A program made the translations under genes and the position numbers. Below, one piece after another: positions 46,595-57,528 of a stretch of 64,000 nt of DNA. Within the stretch, counting starts at the first letter, position 1; the number at the start of each line of letters is the position of its first letter. This DNA comes from Argyresthia goedartella. Its lineage: Eukaryota; Arthropoda; Insecta; Lepidoptera; Argyresthiidae. Where the stretch lies: the NCBI GenBank assembly GCA_949825045.1, contig OX463824.1, positions 29,110,001 to 29,174,000 of the forward strand, in the 5' to 3' direction. The notes below the pieces were generated by a model that was given only the letters and a program-made list of their open reading frames with translations, was not told the DNA's origin and ran no database searches.

Positions 46595-47575
46595 ATGACT
46601 TTAAAAAAGTGCTCAACATGTAACAAAAACATTACTAAAAAAGCCCCTGGAATAGAGTGCAGCAGATGTGAGAAGTGTGTGCATGCAACCACCGAATGCG
46701 CCAACATCTCAACCAAGCAGATTGCTGCACTGCGCGCCACCAACGGTCTAGAATGGAGCTGCGAGGTGTGCCTGGGAGGTATGTCAAAACGTTCCTCTTT
46801 CTTCATACCCGACGATGAGCCGGATACTGACAATGACGAGGCAAGAAAATCCGTCACCATTGATGTCAATAAACTGCTGACTAACATCACATTCGAAATG
46901 AGAAAAACTATAAAGCAAGAATTAGAAAGCTTCCAAACCTCCATCGAATTTATTAGCGATCAGGTGTCTGGACTAGAAGAGACCCTCAGAAGCCAGAACA
47001 CAAAGATTAAACAACTAGAAAATAAAAATATAGACCTAACAAACCATAACAAGAATCTTGAATTGAGAATCTGCGCAATGGAACAGCGACAGCATGCATT
47101 TGAACAACAACAACTATCAACATCGCTGGAAATAGCTGGATTACCGAAAACGGCCGAACAGGAAGACGTATCTTTACTGATAAAGACAGTAGCGTCAAAG
47201 TTAGATGTCAACGCAAACGACGTTATGACTGCCCGTCGCTCTGCACCCCGTAAAGAGAAACCGGGAATAATCCTCTGCGAAATGCGTTCGAAATCTAGCC
47301 GCGATCAGTGGGTGAACTTTAGCAGAGACAAGGAGCCTACGGTGGGAAACATCCTCGGTTCGTCCGCTTCAACGGAGTCATCAGCAGACCGTGTCTACAT
47401 CAGGGAAGCATTATCTCACAACACCAAGACGCTGCTTTATCTAGCCGGTACAAAACTACGCCCGACCTTTCAATATGTGTGGTGTAAAGAAGGAAAGATA
47501 TTAGCACGAAAAAATAAGGACGCCAAAGCTATCCCAATATTCTCAGTGAAAGACATTGACATGTTACTCCAATAA
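46595..47575 (+). CDS. LINE ORF1 protein: PHD-like zinc finger, coiled coil, FP-like C-terminus
   Basis: 326 codons. The N-terminus is a C4HC3-like finger (KKCSTCNKNI, CSRCEKCVH, LEWSCEVC). A coiled coil follows at about residues 95-175 (LEETLRSQNTKIKQLENKNI). A conserved C-terminal fold follows, with LEIAGLPKTAEQEDVSLLIK, DVMTARRSAPRKEKPGIILC and YVWCKEGKILARKN, which resembles the baculovirus FP-related domain seen in insect LINE ORF1 proteins. The expected role is an RNA-binding chaperone of the retrotransposition particle. The frame is intact. The same open frame extends upstream only because it is fused to the interrupted Jockey RT. Confidence 0.82.
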   Translation: MTLKKCSTCNKNITKKAPGIECSRCEKCVHATTECANISTKQIAALRATNGLEWSCEVCLGGMSKRSSFFIPDDEPDTDNDEARKSVTIDVNKLLTNITFEMRKTIKQELESFQTSIEFISDQVSGLEETLRSQNTKIKQLENKNIDLTNHNKNLELRICAMEQRQHAFEQQQLSTSLEIAGLPKTAEQEDVSLLIKTVASKLDVNANDVMTARRSAPRKEKPGIILCEMRSKSSRDQWVNFSRDKEPTVGNILGSSASTESSADRVYIREALSHNTKTLLYLAGTKLRPTFQYVWCKEGKILARKNKDAKAIPIFSVKDIDMLLQ

Positions 47576-47650
47576 TATTCTTATTTCACAACTTATCTAT
47601 CCTAAGTTCTATACCTAAAATTCAACGCATCAATAGCAGAAAACGCCAAT

Positions 47651-47809
47651 ATGGCTGAATTATTTAATTGTTCAAACATAAACCACTTTTTCCAAGTCTT
47701 ACCTCAAAAATGCATTCGTCTATCATGTCTTCATGTAAACATAAGATCGATGTTGAAAAACTTTAACAAACTTGTTCAAATAATAGATAGTTGTCCAAAT
47801 AATATAGAT
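47651..47809 (+). CDS. LINE ORF2, first segment (endonuclease N-terminus)
   Basis: ATG at 47651 and 53 codons, containing RLSCLHVNIRSMLKNFNKLV (the first endonuclease motif, with N of the HVNIRS type). It is cut after an AATAATATAGAT word by the inserted LINE and resumes in frame at 53334. Confidence 0.8.
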
Positions 47810-47901
47810 TTTTTTTTTTTTTTTTAATCACACTTTATTTAAGAACTTTTTATACAAAGTACATGCCAGTTCTATAGTAGCAAAACAAAAATTCTTCTTA
47901 A

Positions 47902-50900
47902 TTATTCTATAAATAAACTAAAAAGCATTTGAGCGCCCTCACTACTCGGCTCTGATAAATAACTATTTACAATACCTACATTATTAACTTCTATATTTAA
48001 ATAATTAAAAACATTTAATCTTTTAGGTTTCATCCGTACACACTCCATCAAAATGTGAAAAACATCTTCGACCACACCACATGCGTCGCATTTTGGGGAA
48101 GAAACTAATTTCATTAAATACTTAAATTTATTTAATGGAATGTGGCCAGATCGAACTCTATTACTAGTCACAATATCTTTGCGGGACAAATCTACATTAT
48201 TAAACCACGGAACATGAGGAGGTTCACATTGGAAGGTTTTGTACCATATTCCTTTTTCACGAGACAAAACATCATAATATTCTTTCCAAATATCAAACAA
48301 TTTTCTTCTAATTATATACAGCATTTCTGTATAGTGAGGTTTTATAAATATTTCAACACCTTGATTAATAGCTTCTTTAGCAAACTTGTCGGCCTCCTCA
48401 TTTCCCGCGAGACCAATGTGTGATGGTATCCACTGTATCTTCAACAGTCTACCCTGTTTAACAAATTTAAGAATTTTGTTAAGGATACTGTAAGCTAAAG
48501 ATGTCCCACTCCCACTATTTCCAGTACAGCAACGGGTTAAATGCTGTAGGGCACTTTTGCTATCCGTGAAAATGACAACATTCCTATGACAGAGACTAAC
48601 ATTTGTCTCAACCCATGACATAGCCTCCAAAATTGCAAATAACTCTAGTGTCATAATGGAGACACCTGATACAATTTTATAAGTACCCACAGTTTTAACC
48701 TGAGGATCATAATATGCAGCACCTGACCCATTTATGCTCTTTGAACCATCTGTAAATAATTTGTACGAGCCATCATATTTATTACGAATCTCTTCTAAAA
48801 CATCAAATTTTAATGATGTCGGCAGAAAGTATCTTTTGGCTTTATGAATACAATTCAGGTCAGCACATATTACATTCCTCAAATCTATATTAGTCACCCA
48901 GGTATTCAAATTGAACATGGGGAGAGGGTCAGATGATGAAACATGTATGTATCGCAGCTCATTCTGAATTACAGGTAGAAGTGGTCTAACTTTATTTTCC
49001 CAAAACTCATTATGAGGAGGGTTACAAAAATATCTTAAAAGGTTAGTTACGTCATTGTTTCTCCACGACAGACTTTTCAAAACATATTTGTGTGCCAAAA
49101 ACTGCCTCCTTATAGAAAGTGGTGGAATACCACATTCTGACTCCATTACGTGGATTGGGGTACTACGGATGAAACCACCTACTACTCTAAGCGCCTGGTT
49201 CTGAATTTTATCTAACTTTTGCAAGTGGCATTTAGCACTATTATGAAACAAAAAACTACCATAATCCAATCTACTTCTGATTAAAGAAATGTACAGCCTA
49301 CGTAGATGCTTGGGATGTACACCCCATCCTGATCCAGCCAAAACTTTTAGAATGTTAAGCATTTTACCGCATTTTTCCCCGATTTCGTTAATATGTTTGC
49401 TCCATCGCAACGAACTATCCAGCCATATCCCCAAATATTTATAAGTCAACACAAGGCAACACAGTGGAGTTAAAGTTGATGTTAACAACCACTTTTTTAT
49501 GACCCCTACTAAAATTACAAACTTTAGATTTGCTTGTTGATATATCCAGACCAATTTGTCTCAAAAAAATATGCATGATATTCAACGCATTTTCCATGTC
49601 AACAACACAACTTTGAAGGTTGCGCTTGTAATAACTTTGGTAAAATACAAAATCGTCTGCATATTGAGCAACAAACAAATTTTGGACAAGTGTAGCAATT
49701 TTGGAGGTCATAATGTTAAATAATAATGGAGATATTGGGTCACCTTGAGCTAGGCCGATACATGACTTTCTGCATAAAGCTTTTCCTGAACAACCTGTTT
49801 CTTGACTACTAATGTACCTCTCACTCAAAAATTCCCAAAAATATTTACAAAATTTTGTACCGACTTCCAAGTCATCTAAACCTTTCACAAGCTGGTCCAC
49901 TAATACATTATTGTACGCGTTACTTATGTCAATAAAAGTAGCCAGTGTAGATTTATTTTCCGAAAAACCTAATTGTATGTACATAATCAATCTTGCAAGA
50001 GAATCTAGACACGACCGCGATTTTCTAAAACCAGAAGTATTTCTGGATAAAAATTCGTTCTTTTCCACATACCACTCGAGCCTTTTGCCTAACATATTGT
50101 GAAACAGCTTGCAAATACAAGAAATTAAAGAGATAGGTCTAAATTGAACACTGGTATCATCATTAGAGAGCGGTTTGGGAATAGGTATAATTTGAATATT
50201 ACGCCACTGGGTAGGAACAATACTAGTGTAGAAAATTTCATTAAATAATGTTAACAAAAATAACTTTCCTGAATTAGGTAAATTGAAAATCATTGAATAC
50301 GTGATTTTGTCAACTCCTGGCGCAGTATCCTTCTTTTTTAAACAGTTTACTAACTCTTGAATATGAAAGGTTTGCTCTAATAAAGGGTTACTGGAGGTAA
50401 AGCTAGGAATCACGGGCAAAACAAAATCAGGAGCAAGTTCAGAAAGAAGCCGAACTTTATTTTCTTCTGTTGGATAAACCCTGGCTTGTCTAGCTTTTTT
50501 CATCCATCGCATCTTACGCCACATTTCTGAAGAGGAAGTTATCTGATCCAAATCCGAGCAAAATTGCCTCCAGCCCTGTGACTTAGCCCTCGTAATTTTA
50601 ATATTAACCTCTTTACATTTTTTCTCTAACTTCGTAAGATTATATGGGGTGGGATTTTTCCTAAACTCTTTTAGCGCTAATCTACGCTGGGCTACATTAT
50701 GTGAGAGGGATGGTTCCCAATAGTTTTTTGGATAAAATTTCGTGGTGGGATCTGTACAAATTTTAACTAATGGTATATTTAAGGAAGCACTTTTGTTAAT
50801 TTGATTTACAAAGTAATCATAATTTTCTTGTATAGATAAATTACTATTATAATCAGAAAGATGCTGGGTAAGGAATTCACTATACTCACTCCAGTTAGCC

Positions 50901-51643
50901 GAAGCGAAGTTTCGCTTAGATACAAAATTTAAAGAATCTATAAAACTAAAAGACATTTTGATAACTAAATGATCACTACCTAGTGTTTCGTGTAGGACTC
51001 TCCAATCAAAATTTGTTTCAATATCAGAAGAAACGAAAGAAACATCTGGAGATGTCTGTTGTAAGATACCATTGACTAACTTAACCCTGGTGGCCTGACC
51101 AGTATTCAAAGAGACATAGTTATACTCTAAAGCGGAGTCAAATAATTGATTACCTCTACTGTCATTTTTATAAGACCATGATGTATGATGTGCATTAAAA
51201 TCTCCTGCTATTAGACATTTTCCCTTTACAATAGAAAACAATTGATCCCAATCAGCTTGACAGGTTTGAACACGTCCACTAGATGCTGAAGACGGTATAT
51301 AAACAGCAATGATATGTTCAAGTTTCCTACAATTCATAAGTCTCAAGTGAAGTAGTTCTATACCAATATTTCTACATACTGTAGGGTAGACTTGAATTTT
51401 AATAGACCTATGAACAATTATTGCAACACCACCATATGTATCATCCCTATCTTTTCTGAAAATTTGGTAGTTAGATAGGTTCAAAACTGTCTCTGGGTCC
51501 AGCCAAGTTTCTGATATTATAGCAATATGAATTTTCTCTCTGCAAAGTAAGGCTTCGAAGTCATTATTTTTAGGTTTTAAACTTTGAGCATTCCACTGCA
51601 CAATTTTAACATTAAAATTTCTTGTATGATGTGAGCTATCCAT
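47902..51643 (-). CDS. I-type LINE ORF2 (endonuclease, RT, RNase H), one frameshift
   Basis: 51643-49439 and 49554-47902 are two frames joined by a one-base shift near 49445. Endonuclease: IVQWNAQSLKPKNNDF, ISETWLDPE, LIAGDFNAHHTSW, GSDHLVI. RT: FRPISLISCICKLFHNMLGK, TFIDISNAYNNV, GLAQGDPISPLLFNIM, QYADDFVFYQ. RNase H: LFTDGSKSINGSGAAYY, LELFAILEAM, VIFTDSKSAL, IPSHIGLAGNEEADKFAKEA, so the D-E-D-D residues are present. A final CX2C...HX4C finger (CDACGVVEDVFHILMEC) follows. Only the frameshift appears to inactivate this copy; it could be a sequencing error. ATG overlaps the ORF1 stop as ATGGATAG. Confidence 0.9.
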
Positions 51644-53207
51644 TAACTAAGTTACCTAGGAATTTACTGATCAAATTTCCTTCTGTTGTAATTGTCTTCA
51701 AAAACTTAACTAATTCATTAAACGACCACTTTAGTAATTTGCCAAACCAATGTCCTTCAGCCCAGCATGTTTCAATCAACTTTTGTATTAGACTAAAACT
51801 GTTGTCAAAAGATATTTTCTTCTTTTTTTCCTTTTCTTTAGTTTCCTGTTCTCTCATATCTTCCACATTCTGCTTTTCTGATTCTAAGAATTGATAGTCT
51901 TCATTTTTATTGTCTTTACTTTTTCTTTTCTCCTTCACTCGTTTGACTCTTTTCCTGTTATCTTCCGTCATTTCTATACAATTTTCTTCCTGTGAAGAAT
52001 TCTCGGCTTCATACTGATCATCCTCATGTTCATTTACTATTGTTGTATGTTCCAAGGATGCATAAGAGTTTCTAGTCAATACAACGTCACGATACAATCT
52101 CTTTGTGGAGCCATTCTCTTTGATATCGGAAGAAATATTTGGAGGTTTTCCTTCATTTACAGCGCATAGGTCATTCTTATATTCTTTGCGCCTAATCAAG
52201 TATACTTGCAGGGCCTTTTTATAGGTTGTACATTCTTCGGACATTATTTTGCGAATATCACGTTCTTTTGCATACAAAGGGCATGATTTGTCAATCGCCA
52301 TGTGTTCATTTTTGCAGTTAATGCAGATATATGCTTTTGTATCACAGTTAGGATGATCCTTTCCGCATTTAGGGCAAATAACTTTCTTTGTAGGGCATTT
52401 GTTCAAAGAGTGGCCAAACCTCCAACATCTGGAACATTGAGATACTGGGAAGATATACGGTTCGACTTTGAACCTGCAACCAAAAGCTGTGACGCATTGA
52501 GGCAAAGTAGTACTTTTGAAGCAAAAACGTACCGTCTCAGAGTCTGCCCACTTTCCTTCTTCAGTCAAACGTTTTAACCTTCGTATAGAAATGATATCGA
52601 AGTTACAGCTGAATGACTCCATAATTTCTTTGTCTTCAATGTCTAGCTCAATTTGCTTCACTATACCGTAACAGCAACTCAACTCCAGTGCCATATTGCA
52701 TCTATATTTCAACTCTTCAAGTTTTGTGCACTTAATCATTTTTTCCGCATCATCCCTTTTTTCAAATAATATAAATGCCTTGTATGGTGATTTGTATTTA
52801 ATTTTCTGGACATCGACGATGTTAAGTTCTCTAAATAATTTTGCCATTTTGAATTGCTTTGGCAAAGGTTGTTCTGAAATCATACACACTTCATACCCCT
52901 GACTGACAGACTCCTGAGACCCCTGCAGAATAATTTCTTCATTTTTATTTTTTTGTACTTCAGACATACTCCGGATAAAACGTTTAGCTTTCCTATTTAT
53001 CACCATAGTAAACACGCCATCTTTATCTTCCGACGACTCGTCGGAATTTCTCAACCTTTTCCCGGGCCTATTTGAGGGTAGAACTAAAGAACCTTGAGAA
53101 TTGTCCCACTCTAATTCCTGTTGTTGCTCAGTAAACATAACGTCCGAGTTTTTATCTGTCAACAACTCACCAGTACCATCGGGTTCTTCATCAACACTTT
53201 CCGACAT
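51636..53207 (-). CDS. I-type LINE ORF1 (Gag-like, CCHC zinc knuckles)
   Basis: 523 codons, intact. The acidic N-terminus (MSESVDEEPDGTGELL) is followed by an RRM-like region near residues 110-200. Around residues 250-320 is a knuckle cluster: CSRCWRFGHSLNKC (CX2CX4HX4C), then CPKCGKDHPNC and CINCKNEH...C variants. The C-terminus is charged (KEKRKSKDNKNEDYQF, KEKEKKKK). Known role: binds the element RNA in the particle. The stop overlaps the ORF2 start. Confidence 0.9.
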   Translation of the reverse strand: MSESVDEEPDGTGELLTDKNSDVMFTEQQQELEWDNSQGSLVLPSNRPGKRLRNSDESSEDKDGVFTMVINRKAKRFIRSMSEVQKNKNEEIILQGSQESVSQGYEVCMISEQPLPKQFKMAKLFRELNIVDVQKIKYKSPYKAFILFEKRDDAEKMIKCTKLEELKYRCNMALELSCCYGIVKQIELDIEDKEIMESFSCNFDIISIRRLKRLTEEGKWADSETVRFCFKSTTLPQCVTAFGCRFKVEPYIFPVSQCSRCWRFGHSLNKCPTKKVICPKCGKDHPNCDTKAYICINCKNEHMAIDKSCPLYAKERDIRKIMSEECTTYKKALQVYLIRRKEYKNDLCAVNEGKPPNISSDIKENGSTKRLYRDVVLTRNSYASLEHTTIVNEHEDDQYEAENSSQEENCIEMTEDNRKRVKRVKEKRKSKDNKNEDYQFLESEKQNVEDMREQETKEKEKKKKISFDNSFSLIQKLIETCWAEGHWFGKLLKWSFNELVKFLKTITTEGNLISKFLGNLVNG

Positions 53208-53333
53208 CGTAACTCACAAATAACTGCGAAATCCGAAACAAAATCAAACGAACGTCTACAAAATTTGCACAAAAAATAACAAAGAACGCGTGCGAACGCG
53301 TAACCGTCTCACGCGCAACTGAATAATATAGAT

Positions 53334-54394
53334 ATAGTAACAGTTACCGAGGCAGGTATTTCAGATGAAATCTCAAATATTTTCCAAATCTCTGGCTATA
53401 CTATGCATACGCGATTACGTAATCATCAAAAAGGAGGTGGCATAATCATGTACATTCGTAATTATCTCAAATTCACACTAAAATCTAAAATAACCCACAC
53501 TTTTGAAAACATCACTGGCATTGTTAAATCACCCACAAATGAACTACTAACAGTCTGTATAATCTATCGTCCACCACATAAAAATAAAATAATCTTTAAT
53601 AATGAACTACACCATTTACTCTCGTGCTTCACAGATTCTAAGTGCCTTATTTTAATGGGTGATATCAACATCGATCTTAAGTTAAACAGTTCTCACAGAA
53701 ATTCTTATATAGACATGCTATCTGTGTGTGGTCTAACGTGTGGCATCACCGACTACACCCGTATTGAAACGCGCCGTGATAAGATAACAAAATCTTGCAT
53801 TGACCACATTTTTATTCGTTGTCACACGTTAGATGCATACACAGCGGCAGTCGATACTGTGCTGGCTGATCACCGCGTCACGATAGCTACCTTTGTTGGC
53901 TCGCCTCCGCCCGGCGGGGTTCACATACAGGGTGACGAAAAGGATAAAATGTGTACTCAGATAGTAGATCGTGACAAGTTATTAAAATATTTGAACAATA
54001 TTGACTGGAACCGTTCAGCCAATATGAATACAGCTAAGGATATCTTTGAATTTATCAAAGAATCGTTTCAATTAGCCATACAATTATCCACAAAAACCAA
54101 GAAAAAGCGTGATCATATTAGAAGTCGGGAACCGTGGATAAACAAAAATATCCTAAACCTGAGTGAAAAAAGAGATATTCTCTTTGGTCTCTGGAGAAAA
54201 AACCCAACAAATCACGACCTTAGACTGCAATATAATAAAATTCGAAATAAAACTAACAAAATCATTGAATTTTACAGAAACCTATTCTATCAAAATAAAA
54301 TCAAAGATAATTATACCAATCCTAGAAATCTATGGAGAATAATCAATTCAATATGCGGTAGAACTTGTAAGAATATCGATGATGCAATAATAGA
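53334..54394 (+). CDS. LINE ORF2, second segment (AP endonuclease domain)
   Basis: In frame with the segment at 47651-47809. It contains VTEAGIS (the catalytic E of the endonuclease), GGGIIMYIRNY, CIIYRPPH, LILMGDINIDL (D and N of the active site), SCIDHIFIR and LADHRVTIATF (the closing DH pair), then the linker REPWINKNILNLSEKRDIL. The open frame runs to 54446, but LINE homology fades at 54394 where TGTTCGATTCC begins the next element. The RT domain is not in the window. Confidence 0.85.
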
Positions 54395-55348
54395 TGTTCG
54401 ATTCCAAATCGATATTCGATCGATGGTTTCTGAACGGCCATTTTGAATTTGACGTTAGCTGCCAACCTAGCAGTTTTTTGACAACTGACAGACGAAAGCC
54501 CTCGCAATGAAAACGCGTTTTGGTTAGGGTATTGAAATTAAATCGCAGGCCATCTGGAATGTATTCGGGTTTCCCTCAGGATTGTTAATATAGCTGAGTG
54601 TGTTATTGTTTCTCGAACCAGATAAAGTTCGCATTTTCGTGCCCGATTGTTTTTACCACGTAACATAACCTGTGTTGGAACACTGTGCTCATTGAAGCTG
54701 GCCCGCCAGTCATACCTGGTTGGCTGAAGAACCTGTCTACCAAGAAGAGCCTAGGGTGCACCCGGGCCTTGCAGAGAGACAGGAGGTTGACGGGACCGAA
54801 GCACAGACCAGGTTAGATCGACCCCAATTAACTTCAGCTCGGTGAATCGCCGACGTTCACACTTCTTGGCAACTGATCATTACGCTACCTCGTAGCTGAT
54901 GGGCCCCTACGAGGTCATTAGGTGCTGAGAAGCCTGAACCACTTTGGTAGCTAGAGCGTGGCTTCCTGAGATTTGCAGCCGTCAAGGGCTCCAGGAAGGC
55001 ACGATTTGGGACTATCAATCTGTAGGTATAGGCGGTTATTAGGTAACTTGGTTGTTGTTCCTATATCCACATAGATTGGTAGTATTGTAAGCTATAGGTC
55101 TATTGCTGGTAGTAGATAGACAGATATTGAATTGAAAATTGCATTGAAGTACCAGTTAGTCAATCTATTAGTGGTCTAGTAATGCTATTGAATGAATGTT
55201 TTGGTTAACATAGGTAGTTACATCTATTGATAGCAGGCTATTACATTGTTTTCAGTTTATAGCAATTTATAACTTGAACTAATATTGACTATCTGTGTGT
55301 GTTATAATGATAAAGGGAAACTAAATTGTATTTACAGAATTTGTATAT

Positions 55349-56345
55349 GAATGAATGAATGAATGAATGGTGCTTCTCCAGCCAGGGTTCTAAACCTGTT
55401 CCGGTCTTTCGGCCGGCATACCAGAGGGCACAAGTTTTGAGGGGGGGCGGAATGACCTGCTCTGTAGGAAGGGAAGGATAGTGAATTCAATCGACCGACT
55501 CTTCAGCCTGAAGCCAATATAGGATATGTGGAATGGGGAGGATGTGGGATTTGGAGAGCAGCTGTTGTTTTCTTCAAGTTCTTGTTTTCCTTCTATTTTC
55601 AGTTATTGTTAATAGTTGAGTTTCCTGAGTCGTGTTCGTTTGGGTTATCCGGTAAGTTCCCAGTTTCGCTTTTGCTGTCTGTTTCTGGGATACGGTATAT
55701 TTGCCTCTAGGCCATCTTGACATCGTCCCTGTTGTGTGATGATTCTGTCCAGTAACTGTGTTTGATGTTTGATGTCATGCTTAAGGAAATCTTTCCAGGT
55801 GTATATAAGCCGGCCGGCTTTCTTCTTCCTTGCTTCGTATTTGAATGGAGCGTGTAGTAAGTGCTGTTGTGGGCGTCGCAGAATATGTATAGTAACATAT
55901 CCGGTGGTTTTTGATTCGTTTGGTTATCGTTTTGCCCTGTAGTCAGTCATGAATTTTGTGGTATCTTGGATAGCTTCTGGCGTTCTCAAACATGTCTCTG
56001 AGGATCAGGCGTTCATATACTGACTGTCAACTGTTTGCTTTAGTGAGGGTTGCCGCTTTTTGTCCGTATTTTATAAACAGTGCAATGACCATTTTGTAAA
56101 TCAGGCGCACTATATTTCAGTCCATGTTGGATTTCTTTATAAAATGCATTAGGGCCTTGGAATTGCATATGGCTTGCCGGCACCTCTTTTTTATTGTGTC
56201 CTATGTCCTGCCGTAATATATGTGCCGAGATATTTGATTTCGTTTACGGTTCGTATTGGAACTACGTCCAATTCACTGGTTGTTTATGGGGTCTCTTATA
56301 AGAATTTTCGTCTTTCTACTTTTATGTTTGCCATGAGCAGTTCTC
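55349..56345 (-). pseudogene. RT C-terminal remnant of the OTU LINE
   Basis: On the minus strand VPIRTVNEIKYLGTYITAG matches the KYLG motif that follows the RT palm in LINEs. Further on, KKAGRLIYTWKDFLKHDIKH resembles the R-P-x-x-W-x-D end of RTE-like elements. Stops interrupt it. Confidence 0.5.
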
Positions 56346-56790
56346 CGATGATATTTAATTATTCACTTTTAGCTACTCCGCGGCATGGCAGCGCTGCGTA
56401 TAAACGCTCCTTCAGGCTGCGGGCGGTCCGACTCTGGAACGCACCTCTTTGCAATATAAGAGACAGTCCGACTCTTTTTTCTTTTAAGAAACATATTAAA
56501 GAGCTCTACATGTCTCTTTCGTAAAAGTTACTGTATTTATTTTATTATATGTAAGGTTTATGTATATATCGGTAAATATTTCGTATTTGCTATCTGTATT
56601 TTACAGATATTTTAATTTATTCCTAGGCATTTTAGTTATAGTAATTATCGTGCACTGCCTACCCTTTTATGATAGCAATTCCTGTAATGCCTTGTTTTGC
56701 TGGAAGAAATCTCTTTTCAGAGACAAGCTCGCCCTTGTACATGCATTTTCTTTTGATGTAACTTTTAAAATATTTGTGTGCAATATTGTG
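56346..56790 (+). mobile_element. foreign LINE 3' fragment inside the OTU LINE
   Basis: Plus strand: LLATPRHGSAAYKRSFRLRA, VRLWNAPLCNIRDSPTLFSF and KKHIKELYMSLS stop, the classic C-terminal phrase of Jockey/CR1-group LINEs. The 3' UTR then has TGGAAGAAATCTCTTTTCAG and GACAAGCTCGCCCTTGTACA, related to the tail at 12400-12515. Confidence 0.75.
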
Positions 56791-57528
56791 AAGGAGGTTT
56801 GTTCCTATAATTCCCTTTTTCCTGTATTTCTTTATAGCGTCTTGTCCGATGCGAGCATACAGATACCAGAGATAGTGTTTTGACATATGTATCATGTTTG
56901 TTTCCTGTATATAGGCTATGTGTATGTTTTTGTTAGTCAATTCCACGTCAATGTTGAGTCTTTTAGTTATTTCGGCGCATCCTCTAACCTTCCAAGTAGC
57001 AATGCGCATACGCTCGCATGTGACTTGTGGTTTACATATGGGGCTGTTTCGTATCATCGTTGACCCTGAGGAGGTCATGGGTGTTGCATTAAGTATCGGC
57101 GAAAGTATGGTGTTATCAGTTTGGTTATCGGTTGCTTGATCCGTGGGTAAATTTGGCGATTCAAGCAAGTAAACGCTGTCGTAGTGGTGTCCTGTGACGT
57201 TGAGGTTGATAGATTTCACTGCATCCGCTGGATTCTTGGGCGTGAATGTGAGCGATGGTGTATTTTGCTGGTGGATTGTTGCGTTAAGTAGAAAGTATTC
57301 GGCAGCTGGTATTATAATCTCCTCTCCAGCCCAAGTACCGTAATTGCGTAGATTTTCAGTGGTGAGTTGTTAAGGATTTCAGGCTCAGTGATTGCGAGCT
57401 TTGTTCTGTTCATCGCCGTTTTCTTCTACATATTTAACTAGGTCCTTACGAATGTGAGTGTGGTTGCATGTTAATTGACATAGGTGATTAATTTGGTCAG
57501 CAATTGCGGTGAATAGGCAGTTACCATC
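56790..57528 (-). pseudogene. OTU-like domain copy 2 fused to AP endonuclease start
   Basis: Reads DGNCLFTAIADQINHL, HTHIRKDLVKYVEENGD, three close stops near 57415, then GTWAGEEIIIPAAEYFLLNA and NVTGHHYDSVYLLESP with the catalytic His. About 60 residues later comes RIATWKVRGCAEITKRLNID then IHIAYIQETN, the first and second motifs of an AP-type LINE endonuclease (ATWNVRG and QET with catalytic E). The endonuclease is cut near 56790 by a reversed LINE fragment. OTU and endonuclease thus lie in one reading frame. Confidence 0.75.

Larger units (their letters stand above)
47810..53321 (-). mobile_element. full-length I-type LINE with RNase H, inserted in another LINE
   Basis: Minus orientation, with a poly(A) tail (T run at 47810-47825) and the 5' end near 53321. 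A 12-bp target duplication AATAATATAGAT lies at 47798-47809 and 53322-53333. It carries ORF1 (53207-51636) and ORF2 (51643-47902). The RNase H domain and CCHC Gag place it in the I superclade; the exact clade is not determined. Confidence 0.92.
46509..54394 (+). mobile_element. CR1/Jockey-group LINE with PHD-type ORF1, split by another LINE
   Basis: It begins where the Jockey RT stops and has a short 5' UTR, ORF1 at 46595-47575 and ORF2 from 47651. ORF2 is interrupted at 47809 by a 5.5-kb minus-strand LINE and continues in frame from 53334 to about 54394, where a BEL/Pao-like element begins. Only the endonuclease and linker part of ORF2 is in the window. Confidence 0.8.

Noticed and set aside
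53403..54446. A free-standing host endonuclease/phosphatase-like gene
   Set aside because: It is the in-frame continuation of LINE ORF2 split by a nested LINE, as shown by the AATAATATAGAT duplication.
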